NCBI GenBank assembly: GCA_035302345.1
Contig: DATGSS010000068.1
Span: 1-34,459, forward strand
Direction of reading: 5' to 3'
Origin: Paenalcaligenes sp035302345
GTDB taxonomy: Bacteria > Pseudomonadota > Gammaproteobacteria > Burkholderiales > Burkholderiaceae_B
Length of the DNA: 34,459 nt
Position numbers and translations under genes: made by a program. Positions 8,287 to 17,443 of the stretch are shown here, in pieces. Under the pieces are notes generated by a model. That model had not been told where the DNA came from, did not search any database, and saw nothing but the letters and a program-made list of their open reading frames with translations. Every line of letters starts with the position of its first letter. Positions within the stretch are counted from its first letter, which is position 1.

Positions 8287-10224
8287 TTATGATTGCGAGT
8301 CTAAAAAACGGCTGTCTTTGCGTAAATAATGAATATCACCCACACGACGGCTAAAACCAATGCGTTCGAAAAACTCGAGCACCTGTATAGTTCGTTTGCG
8401 ACCAACATTGATGTGGTCGCGGAATGTTGCCACGCGCACCCCCGAATCTGCAGCCAACTCTTTGAGCAAAAGAGCTAGATCAATGACATGCTCACGATGG
8501 TAAAACAGGTCTCGCACCACCTGGAAAAGGCGCCCTTGGCGTACTAATTTGCGCCCTATGGCGCGCAGCTCTTGTTCATCGGCCTCGATTTCACGAGCAA
8601 TGTCTCTAATCCATGGCGGGTTATAGCGCCCCTCCCAGGCAAACTGCATGATCTGCTCACCGCGTTTGGCCTCGCTAGCCGATAAAGTAACCGTATGATC
8701 GGGTAAATGGTACCAGGCACCATTTAGTCTTAGTTGCCCATTTTTTTGCAACTCATCTAAAAGCGCATCCCAAAGCACATCTGGAGCACGCGGCGCCACC
8801 ATGCGTCGTAAGCGAGCCCTCTCTACGCCTGGATCATCTGGATGTCGCTGATGAGCCCACGCCAATGTAGTGATTAAATCTTTTTCTAGTTGCTGCCAAA
8901 TAGCTGCATCGATGAGTATCTGCTGCGCATCGTCTATAGGCCCAACCCATAAACAGCCGCTGATTGATTCCTGTTCGGACCACCGTATTTCTGTAGGTAA
9001 ACGATTCAAAGCAGTGCGGCTAAAGCCATAGGGTGCATGCGCCAATAACTGTCCAATATCCGCACCATGCAATACTGCATTCATACTTTCTAACCAGTCA
9101 ATACGCTTTTGACTGCGCCGCTTGCGATCAGGAGCATGAACATCAAGTACATGTCCACCTGCAATGGTGTAACGCGCCTGCGCATCTCGGACAATGAATC
9201 GATCACCTGGCAATACACATATCGGCTCATCAAACACCAATTGCACCAAAGCACGATCATTAGGTTGTACCCAATGGGTGGTCAAAGGAACGCAATGAGC
9301 ATGGTGATGGGCAGCACCTATGTGAATATGTGCCGGTGACCAGGTGCGTAGCTCGGTTTGGCTGCTGGCCAACATGTGCATTTCAACATCAATGCGACGT
9401 GTTGGCTCGAAACAATGCTCTTCGGCCAACCACTGCCCGCGTTGAATGTCATCAGCGCCGATACCCGCTATATTAACTGCACAACGCTGTCCTGCATGTG
9501 CTGTGGTGCTGGGCTGATCCTGGGCATGAATGCGTCGAGCTCGCACGGACGTGCCCCCGGGCATGATTTGCAAACGCTCGGCTGTTTGGCCCTGTTCTAA
9601 ATCTAAAACGCCTCCAAATACCGTACCTGTGACGACAGTCCCATGCCCTGATAATGTAAATGAACGGTCTATCGCTAAACGAAAGGGCCCCTGAGCGCGC
9701 AGGGCGCGGATTTGCAGTGCCTGTTCAAACAAATGATTCCGCAGCGATGCTATCCCACCCTCTCCCTGGGGTGCCAAGCTATTCACAGCAAAAACAGGGG
9801 CCTCTGCTAAGAAAGTATTTTGCAGCACACCAGCAACCTGGGACTTGACCAGTTCTAATTGCTCGGTATCGACTGCATCTGCCTTGGTGATTACAACACA
9901 ACCGCGCTCAATGCCCAATAACTGTAGTATCGCAATGTGCTCGTGGGTTTGGGGCATAATTCCATCGTCAGCCGCAACTACCAACATAGCAAAACGTATC
10001 CCAGTGGCACCAGCCACCATCGTATGAATCAGTGCTTCGTGCCCCGGCACATCAATAAACCCTATGATTTCATCGTGCTCGGGGATAGGTAAATAGGCAT
10101 AGCCCAATTCGATACTGATCCCTCGTTCTTTCTCTGCCGCTAACCGATCTGTCTGCACCCCTGTTAAAGCACGCACCAGAGCTGTTTTACCGTGATCAAT
10201 ATGACCTGCCGTTCCAATAATCAT
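8287..10224 (-). CDS. selB: Selenocysteine-specific elongation factor
   Basis: SelB is the EF-Tu-like GTPase that delivers Sec-tRNA(Sec) to UGA codons by binding the SECIS hairpin of selenoprotein mRNAs. The N-terminal GTPase domain shows G1 GHIDHGKT (7-14), the G2 region ERGISIELGYAY, G3 DVPGH (58-62) and G4 TKAD (113-116). Beta-barrel domains follow, including FVVRDAQARYTIAGG-type sequence, and the C-terminus contains winged-helix repeats ending with the RKRTIQVLEFFERIGFSRRVGD motif typical of SelB domain IV. The length of 645 residues slightly exceeds E. coli SelB (614). Its ATG overlaps the selA stop by four bases (ATGA), implying translational coupling. Confidence 0.97.
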   Translation of the reverse strand: MIIGTAGHIDHGKTALVRALTGVQTDRLAAEKERGISIELGYAYLPIPEHDEIIGFIDVPGHEALIHTMVAGATGIRFAMLVVAADDGIMPQTHEHIAILQLLGIERGCVVITKADAVDTEQLELVKSQVAGVLQNTFLAEAPVFAVNSLAPQGEGGIASLRNHLFEQALQIRALRAQGPFRLAIDRSFTLSGHGTVVTGTVFGGVLDLEQGQTAERLQIMPGGTSVRARRIHAQDQPSTTAHAGQRCAVNIAGIGADDIQRGQWLAEEHCFEPTRRIDVEMHMLASSQTELRTWSPAHIHIGAAHHHAHCVPLTTHWVQPNDRALVQLVFDEPICVLPGDRFIVRDAQARYTIAGGHVLDVHAPDRKRRSQKRIDWLESMNAVLHGADIGQLLAHAPYGFSRTALNRLPTEIRWSEQESISGCLWVGPIDDAQQILIDAAIWQQLEKDLITTLAWAHQRHPDDPGVERARLRRMVAPRAPDVLWDALLDELQKNGQLRLNGAWYHLPDHTVTLSASEAKRGEQIMQFAWEGRYNPPWIRDIAREIEADEQELRAIGRKLVRQGRLFQVVRDLFYHREHVIDLALLLKELAADSGVRVATFRDHINVGRKRTIQVLEFFERIGFSRRVGDIHYLRKDSRFLDSQS

Positions 10225-11660
10225 TGTTTACGATAAAAATTGAAATGTAATTTTTCCTCGTCTGCAGCAGACAAGCAACGAAAATCCAAAAACAAGTTTT
10301 GTTGGTGGATACGCCCCACAATAGGTGTAGGTAGCTGACGTAGCCTTTCTTCGAGTTTGATAATAGCACTATTGCTACGGCCCGAACCACGATAAACAAA
10401 CCGCAAGCCATAACTGGGCAATGCATCTACAGGCAGCGCTCCGCTACCTATCTGGCTATGCATTGGCACTGCCTCGATCTCGAACTGCTCGCCCACCCAT
10501 TGCTGAAAAACGGCTTGCCATTGCACGGCCAGTGCTTTTATTTCCTCGAGCGGTCGCGTAAAAAAACGTAGTGTAGTGAGCTGCTCGGCCAGTAGCTCGG
10601 GCTGCTCGTATAGACTTAGCACCGCATCCAAAGCAGCCAATGTCAGCTTATCAACGCGCAACATACGTTTTAATGGGTTTTTCTTGATGGCTTGAATCGA
10701 GTCAGCGTCACCTACGAGAATCCCCGATTGCGGACCGCCCAATAACTTATCGCCGCTAAAGGTCACTACCTGAGCCCCTTGGCGAATACTTTGCTGTACG
10801 GTAGTTTCAGCAGGCAAACCATAGGCCTGCATATCGATTAAAGTGCCACTACCCAAATCCACTGTCGTAGGTATATCGTGTTGCGCGCCCAAAGAGGCAA
10901 GCTCATTCAAAGGCACCTCATGAGTAAATCCCTGTATCTCGTAATTACTACAGTGCACCTTCATGAGCATCCCTGTTCGATCATGGATAGCATGCTCGTA
11001 ATCATGTAAATGAGTGCGATTAGTAGTCCCCACCTCTCGTAAACGTACCCCAGCGCGCGACATAATATCCGGGATCCTAAAAGAACCGCCAATCTCGACC
11101 AGCTCGCCACGCGACACAACGACCTGGCGTCGAAATGCCAGCGTATTAAGCATTAGGAAAACTGCTGCGGCATTGTTATTGACTACCGTAGCATCTTCTG
11201 CACCGGTCAAGGCACAAATACGTTCTTTTATTAGCTCGTCTCGATCGCCTCGTCGCCCACTACTTAGATCATATTCTAAATTAACCGAATGACGCATCGC
11301 ATTAACCACAGCCGTAACAGCGCGTTCGGGCAATAATGCGCGTCCTAAATTGGTATGTAATACTGTGCCACTGAGATTAATCACCGCACTGAGGCTAGGT
11401 TTTAATAAACGCTCGAGCGCGCTTTGCAGATCTGGCAGCAGGCCCTCAGGCTCTAAATCGGATTGATATAAACCCGCCTTGTGAAATCGCGCACGACGCT
11501 CGGCTAAAGTTTCGCGAATAGCTCTAACAACAATGGTTTGACCGTGCTTTGACACCCAAGACTGTACTGCAGGAAGCCCCAATAAACGATCCACAGAAGG
11601 CAAAGAAGCCAAGCTGCTCACCGGCCTGTATAAGTTGCTAGCATTTTTATTTTCTGTCAT
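10221..11660 (-). CDS. selA: L-seryl-tRNA(Sec) selenium transferase
   Basis: SelA is the PLP-dependent decameric enzyme that converts Ser-tRNA(Sec) to Sec-tRNA(Sec) with selenophosphate. The PLP lysine is Lys305 in FSGDKLLGGPQSG. Other family segments are LHTNLGRALLPERAV (101-115), NLEYDLSSGRRGDRD (127-141), VNNNAAAVFLMLNTLA (160-175) and VDLGSGTL (267-274). The length of 479 is close to E. coli SelA (463). The ATG at 11658-11660 follows AGAGA. As the first gene of the sel cluster, its promoter should lie in the 104-base gap shared with the divergent dtd gene. Confidence 0.97.
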   Translation of the reverse strand: MTENKNASNLYRPVSSLASLPSVDRLLGLPAVQSWVSKHGQTIVVRAIRETLAERRARFHKAGLYQSDLEPEGLLPDLQSALERLLKPSLSAVINLSGTVLHTNLGRALLPERAVTAVVNAMRHSVNLEYDLSSGRRGDRDELIKERICALTGAEDATVVNNNAAAVFLMLNTLAFRRQVVVSRGELVEIGGSFRIPDIMSRAGVRLREVGTTNRTHLHDYEHAIHDRTGMLMKVHCSNYEIQGFTHEVPLNELASLGAQHDIPTTVDLGSGTLIDMQAYGLPAETTVQQSIRQGAQVVTFSGDKLLGGPQSGILVGDADSIQAIKKNPLKRMLRVDKLTLAALDAVLSLYEQPELLAEQLTTLRFFTRPLEEIKALAVQWQAVFQQWVGEQFEIEAVPMHSQIGSGALPVDALPSYGLRFVYRGSGRSNSAIIKLEERLRQLPTPIVGRIHQQNLFLDFRCLSAADEEKLHFNFYRKQ

Positions 11661-11764
11661 TCTCTAAGCCAACGTCCTCTGATGAATTGTGAGATGGTAT
11701 TTATTAATAACCGATATCCCGCAAAATACAAATCACCCATAAACTTTCTTTAAAACACATCGCC

Positions 11765-12202
11765 ATGAAATGTCTATTACAGCGCGTAAAAAGTGCTCAT
11801 GTTGAAGTCAATGGTGCCACAGTAGGAAGCATAGAACACGGTCTACTCGTTTTTATTTGTGCTGAACCTGACGACACAGATAGTACCATCCAACAAGCAG
11901 TGGATAAGATTCTCAAGCTACGCATCTTTAGCGATGATGCGGGCAAAATGAATCTATCATTATCACAGACCCAGGGTGGGTTGCTCGTCGTTAGTCAGTT
12001 TACACTTGCAGCTGATACACGCAAAGGTAATCGACCAAGTTTTACTCAAGCTGCTCCGCCTGCCTTGGGAAAAACCATGTACGAATCTTTTTTACACTAC
12101 GCCAAAACAAAACACCCTATCGTTGCCAGCGGCGAGTTTGGCGCAGATATGCAAATCCATTTAATTAATGATGGGCCAGTCACTATACCGCTGGAGTTTT
12201 AA
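11765..12202 (+). CDS. dtd: D-aminoacyl-tRNA deacylase
   Basis: Dtd hydrolyses D-aminoacyl-tRNAs (for example D-Tyr-tRNA), preventing toxicity and misincorporation in the cytoplasm. The 145-residue length is standard. Both signature motifs are present: SQFTLAADTRKGNRPSF with SQFTL at 77-81, and NDGPVT at 135-140, whose Gly-Pro pair forms the chirality filter in this family. It is transcribed away from selA and converges on the AGCS transporter gene; a symmetrical hairpin lies between them. Nothing is unusual about it. Confidence 0.96.
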   Translation: MKCLLQRVKSAHVEVNGATVGSIEHGLLVFICAEPDDTDSTIQQAVDKILKLRIFSDDAGKMNLSLSQTQGGLLVVSQFTLAADTRKGNRPSFTQAAPPALGKTMYESFLHYAKTKHPIVASGEFGADMQIHLINDGPVTIPLEF

Positions 12203-12279
12203 TTCTATATAGATGGCTTTTCAGATGGCTTTTGAACAGCAGTTGAGATCAATTAAGATCAATCGCGAACAAACTAATA

Positions 12280-12305
12280 ACGGGCTCCCTAATAAAGGAG
12301 CCCGT
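12280..12305. terminator. Bidirectional terminator-like hairpin between dtd and the AGCS gene
   Basis: A perfect nine-base stem, ACGGGCTCC with GGAGCCCGT, around an 8-base loop. It sits between two convergent genes. The T-richness after the stem is modest, and better in the minus direction (TATTAGTTTGTT) than in the plus direction. Confidence 0.7.
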
Positions 12306-12329
12306 CAACACTTTATGCGTTAAGCATAA

Positions 12330-13700
12330 TTAAGATGTAGTAGTTCTAACCCCTACCCCAGGCTGAAAATACTCACGTGTGAGTTTAAATACCACGGGGC
12401 TTAGCAGTAACAATGCAATGAGATTGGGCACTGCCATCAAAGCATTCAGGGTATCTGCTACCAACCAAATGCTGCCCAAATCAACACCGGGTAAAGCGCC
12501 CACCGGTATCATAATGACCCAAACAATTCGGAACGGCAGGTTAGAGCGCGCACCGAATAAAAATTGGGCACATTTTTCGCTATAGAAACTCCAGGCAATG
12601 AGTGTGGAAAATGCAAAAAGTGCAATACCCAAACTAACGATATAGCGCCCTGCAGGACCTAGTGCAGCATGAAAGGCGTGCGCTGATAAAGAAGCGCCAT
12701 TTTCGCCGCTTTCCCAGCTGCCGGTAATCACAATCACCAGACCTGTAATACTGCACACAATAATAGTGTCTAAGAAAGTCCCTAACATGGCAATTGTGCC
12801 CTGACGAATGGGATTATCAGTCTTGGCCGTAGCATGCGCGATAGGCGCACTACCTAAACCAGCCTCGTTAGAGAAAATGCCACGTGCAACCCCGAATCGG
12901 ATAGCGGCCCACACAGTCGCCCCAAGAAAACCACCTGTCGCAGAAATAGGTGTAAAGGCATGGGAAACGATCAAGCTCACAGCGGCTGGGACTTGGTCAA
13001 TATTGATTAAAATTGCAACTACCCCACCACCCACATATAGAAAAGCCATAAAAGGCACTAAACGACCGGCCACATCACCAATGCGCTGGATACCTCCTAC
13101 CAGCACCAAAGCCACTAACACCGTAATGACTGCACCACTCACCAGGGGAGGAATACTAAATGTGCTTTGCATCACATCAGCAACGGAGTTGGATTGCACT
13201 GTATTGCCAATTCCAAATCCGGCGAGCATTCCAAATATTGCAAACAACACCCCCAGCCACTTCCAGTTTTTACCTAATCCATTGCGGATGTAATACATGG
13301 GACCACCAACATAGTGGCCTTTGGAGTCAACCTCGCGAAAACGTACTGCCAGTACTGCTTCGCAGTATTTGGTTGCCATACCGACCAAGGCAATCACCCA
13401 CATCCAGAACAATGCGCCTGGACCACCAAAATAGATAGCGGTAGCTACCCCTGCAATATTTCCAGTTCCAATGGTGGCAGATAGAGCGGTCATCAAAGCA
13501 TTAAATGCACTGATATCCCCCTCATCGCCGGCGCCCGAGCGTCGGCCCCGCCACATCATTTTGAAAGCATAAGCAATATTTCTCTGTGGCATAAAGCGTA
13601 GACCTAGGGTCAAAAACAACCCGGTACCAGCCAACAGAATCAGCATGGGCGGGCCCCAAGCGAACCCGTTAATCGCCTCGATCCAATTTAACCAACTCAT
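12330..13700 (-). CDS. AGCS-family sodium:alanine/glycine symporter
   Basis: A 456-residue inner-membrane protein of the alanine/glycine:cation symporter family, importing a small neutral amino acid with Na+. Family signatures include WGPPMLILLAGTGLFLTLGLRF at the N-terminus, FNALMTALSATIGTGNIAGVATAI, GGPMYYIRNGLG, RFGVARGIFSNEAGLGSAPIAHA and the FAFSTLIAWSFYSEKC segment. I start at the ATG at 13700 because AGGAG lies five bases upstream and the protein then begins MSWLNWIEAINGF, the usual family start. An upstream ATG at 13733 has no ribosome-binding site. The exact substrate (Ala, Gly, or other) cannot be told from sequence. Confidence 0.93.
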   Translation of the reverse strand: MSWLNWIEAINGFAWGPPMLILLAGTGLFLTLGLRFMPQRNIAYAFKMMWRGRRSGAGDEGDISAFNALMTALSATIGTGNIAGVATAIYFGGPGALFWMWVIALVGMATKYCEAVLAVRFREVDSKGHYVGGPMYYIRNGLGKNWKWLGVLFAIFGMLAGFGIGNTVQSNSVADVMQSTFSIPPLVSGAVITVLVALVLVGGIQRIGDVAGRLVPFMAFLYVGGGVVAILINIDQVPAAVSLIVSHAFTPISATGGFLGATVWAAIRFGVARGIFSNEAGLGSAPIAHATAKTDNPIRQGTIAMLGTFLDTIIVCSITGLVIVITGSWESGENGASLSAHAFHAALGPAGRYIVSLGIALFAFSTLIAWSFYSEKCAQFLFGARSNLPFRIVWVIMIPVGALPGVDLGSIWLVADTLNALMAVPNLIALLLLSPVVFKLTREYFQPGVGVRTTTS

Positions 13701-13918
13701 GGCAGCTCCTAGTAAGGAAATAAACGCCAACATGGTAGCGCGGTAAACTATTCAAATATGTATTATTTAAAAGAAATATGATGTTAACGCTAAAAGCGTA
13801 GAATGGGATTTATGGATAACACTAATATAAGAAAATCAAATAAACTTATTCTTAATTGATAGGTCTAACTCGCTAAATCAGTAGGCTTTTCCCCACTCAT
13901 TTATTTTGGAGAGTTCTT

Positions 13919-14290
13919 GTGCAAAATATAAATTATGTAGTGACCCTATTCGAAGCAGAACCAACTAACAGCAAAATCACCATTGCCCTAACCATGGCCG
14001 CAAATGCAGCGCGCAAGGGATTAAAACCAGCCGTAGTATTGATGGGTGATGCAGTCAGCCTAGGCACCCCTAATGCTTTTGAGGGCATTGACATCGGCGC
14101 GCCCTTTGGCAGTGGGAAAGAGCTATTAAAAGAAATCCTGGCAGCTGGTGGTCAAGTAGCTGTTTGTGAGTCTTGCATGGTATTCAAAGGACTGGATGCA
14201 AGCGATTTAGATACTCGCTTTCCCGTGATTAAGGGTGGCGATGTAATCGATTTGACACTCCAATCCAAAGGCAGCATCCAAGTTAGCTAA
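13919..14290 (+). CDS. DsrE/TusD-like small protein with a CxxC motif
   Basis: A 123-residue soluble protein with the DsrE/DsrF-like alpha/beta pattern: YVVTLFEAEPTNSKITIALTMAANAARKG, then AVVLMGDAVSLG, FGSGKELLKEILAAGGQVAVCESCMVFKGL and a GGDVIDL end. Cys83 and Cys86 form CESC at the position where this family often carries a sulfur-handling Cys, so a sulfur-carrier or redox role is plausible but unproven. It starts with GTG after a good GGAGAG site (five-base spacing). It is monocistronic, divergent from the AGCS transporter and convergent with a methyltransferase, so the neighbours do not show its pathway. Confidence 0.82.
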   Translation: MQNINYVVTLFEAEPTNSKITIALTMAANAARKGLKPAVVLMGDAVSLGTPNAFEGIDIGAPFGSGKELLKEILAAGGQVAVCESCMVFKGLDASDLDTRFPVIKGGDVIDLTLQSKGSIQVS

Positions 14291-14299
14291 AGACCAGTC

Positions 14300-14327
14300 G
14301 GGTAGGCTCGTTTAAATGGACCTACCC
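14300..14327. terminator. Hairpin between the convergent DsrE-like and methyltransferase genes
   Basis: Seven-base stem GGGTAGG with CCTACCC around a 14-base loop. It overlaps the stop codon of the methyltransferase gene at 14322-14324. There is no strong T-run, so it is only a possible transcript end for either gene. Confidence 0.4.
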
Positions 14328-15011
14328 CTCTAACCAAGGTTGTTTATCCCAATGAATAAGGACCCAACGAGTTTGTGTATTAGAGTCTTTGGTGGGCTCT
14401 TTTATAAATGCCATTTGGGGGCATTGTCCTTTTTGGTACAAAATAGAGGGCAAATAATAATAAGGCGGGATACGTCCAGCACCCACATGCTGACGAGAGA
14501 ATTCCGGCCCGGTGCGTTGCCCTGCCTCGAATGGATACGTCACATAAACCCTTTGATGGGCCCAGTCATGCAATCGTGCCAGCCCCTGACCCATATCTGC
14601 TATCAAAGTAGAACGCGAGGCAACGACCACATCACACTGGGGCACATTCACAGTGGGATCGGTCCAGTCAGCGCAATGAGTGGCGATTAAATCAGCGCAG
14701 CCTAGAGCATCAGCTCTTTGCATCAGGCGAGACAACATTTTTTTACTAAAATCCAGTGCATGCACCTGATGCCCGCGCATAGCTACTGCCAATGCCACAT
14801 CACCCGCGCCACTGCCAACATCCAATACAGTCTCATTTTCTTGTAATAGCATGGCATCCAACAGCGTGTTTATATACGCATCTGGCTGCCAATTAATCTG
14901 TACTTTCTCGGCACGCGCATCCCATTGATGTGGCTGTGATATTGCCCTATCCATCCGCTGAAAGTGTTCTTTATACAAAGCTGAAAAATCTATTTGATCT
15001 ATTTCCATCAT
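14322..15011 (-). CDS. Class I SAM-dependent methyltransferase, substrate unknown
   Basis: A 229-residue cytoplasmic protein with a Rossmann-type methyltransferase core. Motif I is VLDVGSGAGD (63-72), followed by the acidic strand end VHALDFS (83-89) and a CDVVVASRSTLIADMGQGLARL segment in the motif IV/V region. The N-terminal WDARAEK pattern occurs in several uncharacterised bacterial methyltransferases. No substrate-specific motif is recognisable. Two consecutive ATG codons could start it; I used the first. It is divergent from the GltB-like gene with 221 bases between the chosen starts. Function beyond methyl transfer is unknown. Confidence 0.85.
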   Translation of the reverse strand: MMEIDQIDFSALYKEHFQRMDRAISQPHQWDARAEKVQINWQPDAYINTLLDAMLLQENETVLDVGSGAGDVALAVAMRGHQVHALDFSKKMLSRLMQRADALGCADLIATHCADWTDPTVNVPQCDVVVASRSTLIADMGQGLARLHDWAHQRVYVTYPFEAGQRTGPEFSRQHVGAGRIPPYYYLPSILYQKGQCPQMAFIKEPTKDSNTQTRWVLIHWDKQPWLEG

Positions 15012-15232
15012 CTGCAGCCTACCGTTTAGTTGCGATTAGTTTTAACTACTTGCGCTTGAAAATCCCTCGTTGCTTTGAGCCTTCTTTGCGACATTTAGAA
15101 ATCGTACCAAGCCAGTGTAAACGGCTTTACCTTCCTTTAGTTACAGTTCCAAATTACAATCTGGTATGGTTGTATGTAACCGAACTAATTCCCTTTAATT
15201 TTGTCTGGTACTCCTGCGTCTTGGAGCTTAAT

Positions 15233-16945
15233 ATGCGTCGCTTTCTTACTCGTTATACCGCCTTTTATGTGGTCATCTCTGGGGCGAGTATCTTTACATT
15301 GCTAGCATTATTTCATAGTGGCTGGTGGTGGGTTTTAGGCGTACCATTTATTGCTTTGCTGGTCCTCGGGATATTTGATATTAGTCAAACCCGACACGCT
15401 ATTAGGCGTAATTATCCTGTCCTAGGTAATCTACGTTTTTTCTTTGAGTTTATACGCCCAGAAATACGCCAATACTTTATTGAAAGCGACACCCAGCCCT
15501 TGCCATTTTCGCGGGTTGACCGCTCACTTGTATACCGTCGCGCTAAACAAGAAAACGACAAATTACCCTTTGGGACTCAATTGGATTTGTATACCCCTCG
15601 TTACGAGTGGATTAACCATTCAATGTCCCCCTCGGTAATCAAGGATACCAACTTTCGCATCACGGTTGGGGGACCTGATTGCACAAAACCATACAACATG
15701 TCCGTATTCAATATATCGGCCATGAGTTTTGGTGCGCTCTCGGCCAATGCGGTTTTAGCCCTTAACAAAGGGGCTTTACTGGGCAATTTTACCCACGACA
15801 CCGGCGAGGGTGGTGTCAGTAAATATCACACCCGCTACGGGGGTGATCTCATCTGGAATATCGGTTCTGGCTACTTTGGTTGCCGTGATGAAAAAGGTAA
15901 CTTTTGCCCAAAACGATTTGCTGAGCGTGCTCAACAAGAGCAGATCAAAATGATCGAGATTAAGCTCTCTCAGGGTGCTAAGCCAGGCCAAGGAGGTATC
16001 CTGCCCGGTCCAAAAGTCACCCCCGAAATTGCAGCAGCCCGTGGCGTGCAGCCATGGCAAGATTGCCTATCACCCCCGAAACACAGCGCTTTTAGCACGC
16101 CTATAGAGTTATTAGAATTCGTGGCTGAGTTACGCCGTCTATCAGGTGGTAAACCAGTAGGCTTCAAACTGACCATTGGCCACCCTTGGGAGTGGTTCGC
16201 AATTGCCAAAGCCATGCTTGAAACAGAAATCACACCAGATTTCATCGTGGTAGATGGTGCCGAAGGGGGTACTGGAGCAGCTCCCGTAGAATTTATTGAT
16301 CACGTCGGCACTCCTTTGCGCGAGGCCCTGCGATTAGTACACAATACATTGGTCGGGATCGGGCTGCGCGACAAGATCCGCATTGGCGCATCAGGTAAAA
16401 TCATCAGTGCTTTTGATATGGCACGTATTATGGCACTGGGTGCCGATTGGTGTAACAGCGCGCGCGGATTTATGTTTTCTGTGGGCTGTATCCAAGCCTT
16501 GGTTTGTCATACTGGCAAATGCCCTACCGGCGTCACCACGCAAAACCCCCTACGGCAAAAAGCCCTGGTGGTTTCTGATAAATCCGTGCGCGTGGCGAGT
16601 TACCACAACAATACCCTCAAAGCTTTGGCCGAATTGCTCGAGGCTGCTGGACTACAGCACCCCGAGGAATTACGACCGCACCACATTGCGCAACGCATTG
16701 CAAATGGCCAGGTGCGCGTTATGTCAGCGCTTTTCCCTGACCTCGAAGAAGGCGAATTATTGCGCGGTGTATTCAAGCAAACAATTTTCCGTACCGTATG
16801 GCCGATGGCACGTGCGGATTCTTTTGAGCCTAGCTATAGTCTCAGCAAAGCATTATCTGGGCACCGTGTTTACACACGTAAGACTGCCTCTACAACAGAA
16901 ACTAACGAGTCCAACAGCAGCTCTGCCACAGACGAGTTGTCGTAA
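15233..16945 (+). CDS. Membrane-anchored GltB-like FMN/iron-sulfur protein (glutamate synthase-type domain)
   Basis: A 570-residue protein with two N-terminal membrane helices (about 9-27 and 31-50) and a large cytoplasmic domain of the glutamate synthase FMN-binding family. Key segments are SAMSFGALSANAVLALNKGA-like sequence, HDTGEGGVSKYH, IEIKLSQGAKPGQGG, VDGAEGGTGAAP and CIQALVCHTGKCPTGV, where Cys419, Cys425 and Cys430 match the 3Fe-4S ligands of GltB. It lacks the glutaminase domain, and no small subunit is nearby, so true glutamate synthesis from glutamine is doubtful. The ATG at 15233 follows GGAG by six bases; a much longer reading frame upstream lacks such a site and overlaps the methyltransferase. 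The electron donor and product are unknown. Confidence 0.88.
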   Translation: MRRFLTRYTAFYVVISGASIFTLLALFHSGWWWVLGVPFIALLVLGIFDISQTRHAIRRNYPVLGNLRFFFEFIRPEIRQYFIESDTQPLPFSRVDRSLVYRRAKQENDKLPFGTQLDLYTPRYEWINHSMSPSVIKDTNFRITVGGPDCTKPYNMSVFNISAMSFGALSANAVLALNKGALLGNFTHDTGEGGVSKYHTRYGGDLIWNIGSGYFGCRDEKGNFCPKRFAERAQQEQIKMIEIKLSQGAKPGQGGILPGPKVTPEIAAARGVQPWQDCLSPPKHSAFSTPIELLEFVAELRRLSGGKPVGFKLTIGHPWEWFAIAKAMLETEITPDFIVVDGAEGGTGAAPVEFIDHVGTPLREALRLVHNTLVGIGLRDKIRIGASGKIISAFDMARIMALGADWCNSARGFMFSVGCIQALVCHTGKCPTGVTTQNPLRQKALVVSDKSVRVASYHNNTLKALAELLEAAGLQHPEELRPHHIAQRIANGQVRVMSALFPDLEEGELLRGVFKQTIFRTVWPMARADSFEPSYSLSKALSGHRVYTRKTASTTETNESNSSSATDELS

Positions 16946-17443
16946 AAACCTTTAAAAGCACCTAAATTTAAAGACCCTGGCTGCGCTAATTAGCTGCCAG
17001 GTTTTTTTATTCCTAGCCGCTCTTAAGAAAAAACAAGCCGAATCCAAACCGAATAACTGCCATTATGGTAAGTACAAATTCGACCTTTACATGATATTCA
17101 GCTATACTGAGCGATTCATTCGGCCCTAATCATTTCAATAAAAATAAATTTTTTGTAGTTTCTTATGTGTCAGATTTTACAGATCAATCAAAAATCGCAG
17201 TGCATTAAAACTGTATTTCTGCGCATGCCCCCACCGCGCTAGCACCCCACCTTCTACCTTCCTTTCTAGCGCAACTATTCCTTTTCTTTAGGCAAACATA
17301 CCCAAAACACTCTGTTTGCAGGCGTGTTGACTACCTCTGTCATATACGCCAATAGGCAAAGTGCGTCTAATGTTTATGCCTAAGTACTGGGGTCATTTCG
17401 ACCCTTATAGTAGAGGCTTGAATAAATAAGGTTTTAATAAATA
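16946..17443. other. Intergenic region of about 500 bases
   Basis: After the GltB-like stop there is an intrinsic terminator (16976-17009). The remaining ~430 bases are AT-rich and contain no reading frame that looks coding on either strand. I see no tRNA, clear riboswitch or convincing sigma-70 promoter; the best -10-like words are TATACT at 17103-17108 and TATAGT at 17406-17411, neither with a matching -35. It must contain the promoter of the SSF symporter gene. A long leader or small RNA here cannot be excluded. Confidence 0.6.
16976..17009 (+). terminator. Intrinsic terminator after the GltB-like gene
   Basis: Stem CCTGGC with GCCAGG, enclosing a smaller palindrome GCTAATTAGC, followed directly by a run of seven T. 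It lies 31 bases past the stop codon at 16945. Confidence 0.85.

Noticed and set aside
12213..12236. Imperfect tandem copy of AGATGGCTTTT after dtd
   Set aside because: Only two short copies, no symmetry and no link to a gene start or terminator; probably chance or slippage.
12808..13293. 161-codon open frame antisense to the AGCS transporter
   Set aside because: Lies wholly inside a well-supported membrane-protein gene; its product is low-complexity with no recognisable motif and no ribosome-binding site.
14930..15232. Upstream extension of the GltB-like frame by 101 codons
   Set aside because: It overlaps the divergent methyltransferase, has no ribosome-binding site, and the product resembles the family only from the ATG at 15233.
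16383..16955. 190-codon open frame overlapping the GltB-like gene in another frame
   Set aside because: The GltB-like frame carries all the family motifs, so this is an out-of-frame shadow.
17327..17355. TTGACT as a -35 for the SSF gene
   Set aside because: No acceptable -10 lies 16-18 bases downstream; CAATAG is a poor match.
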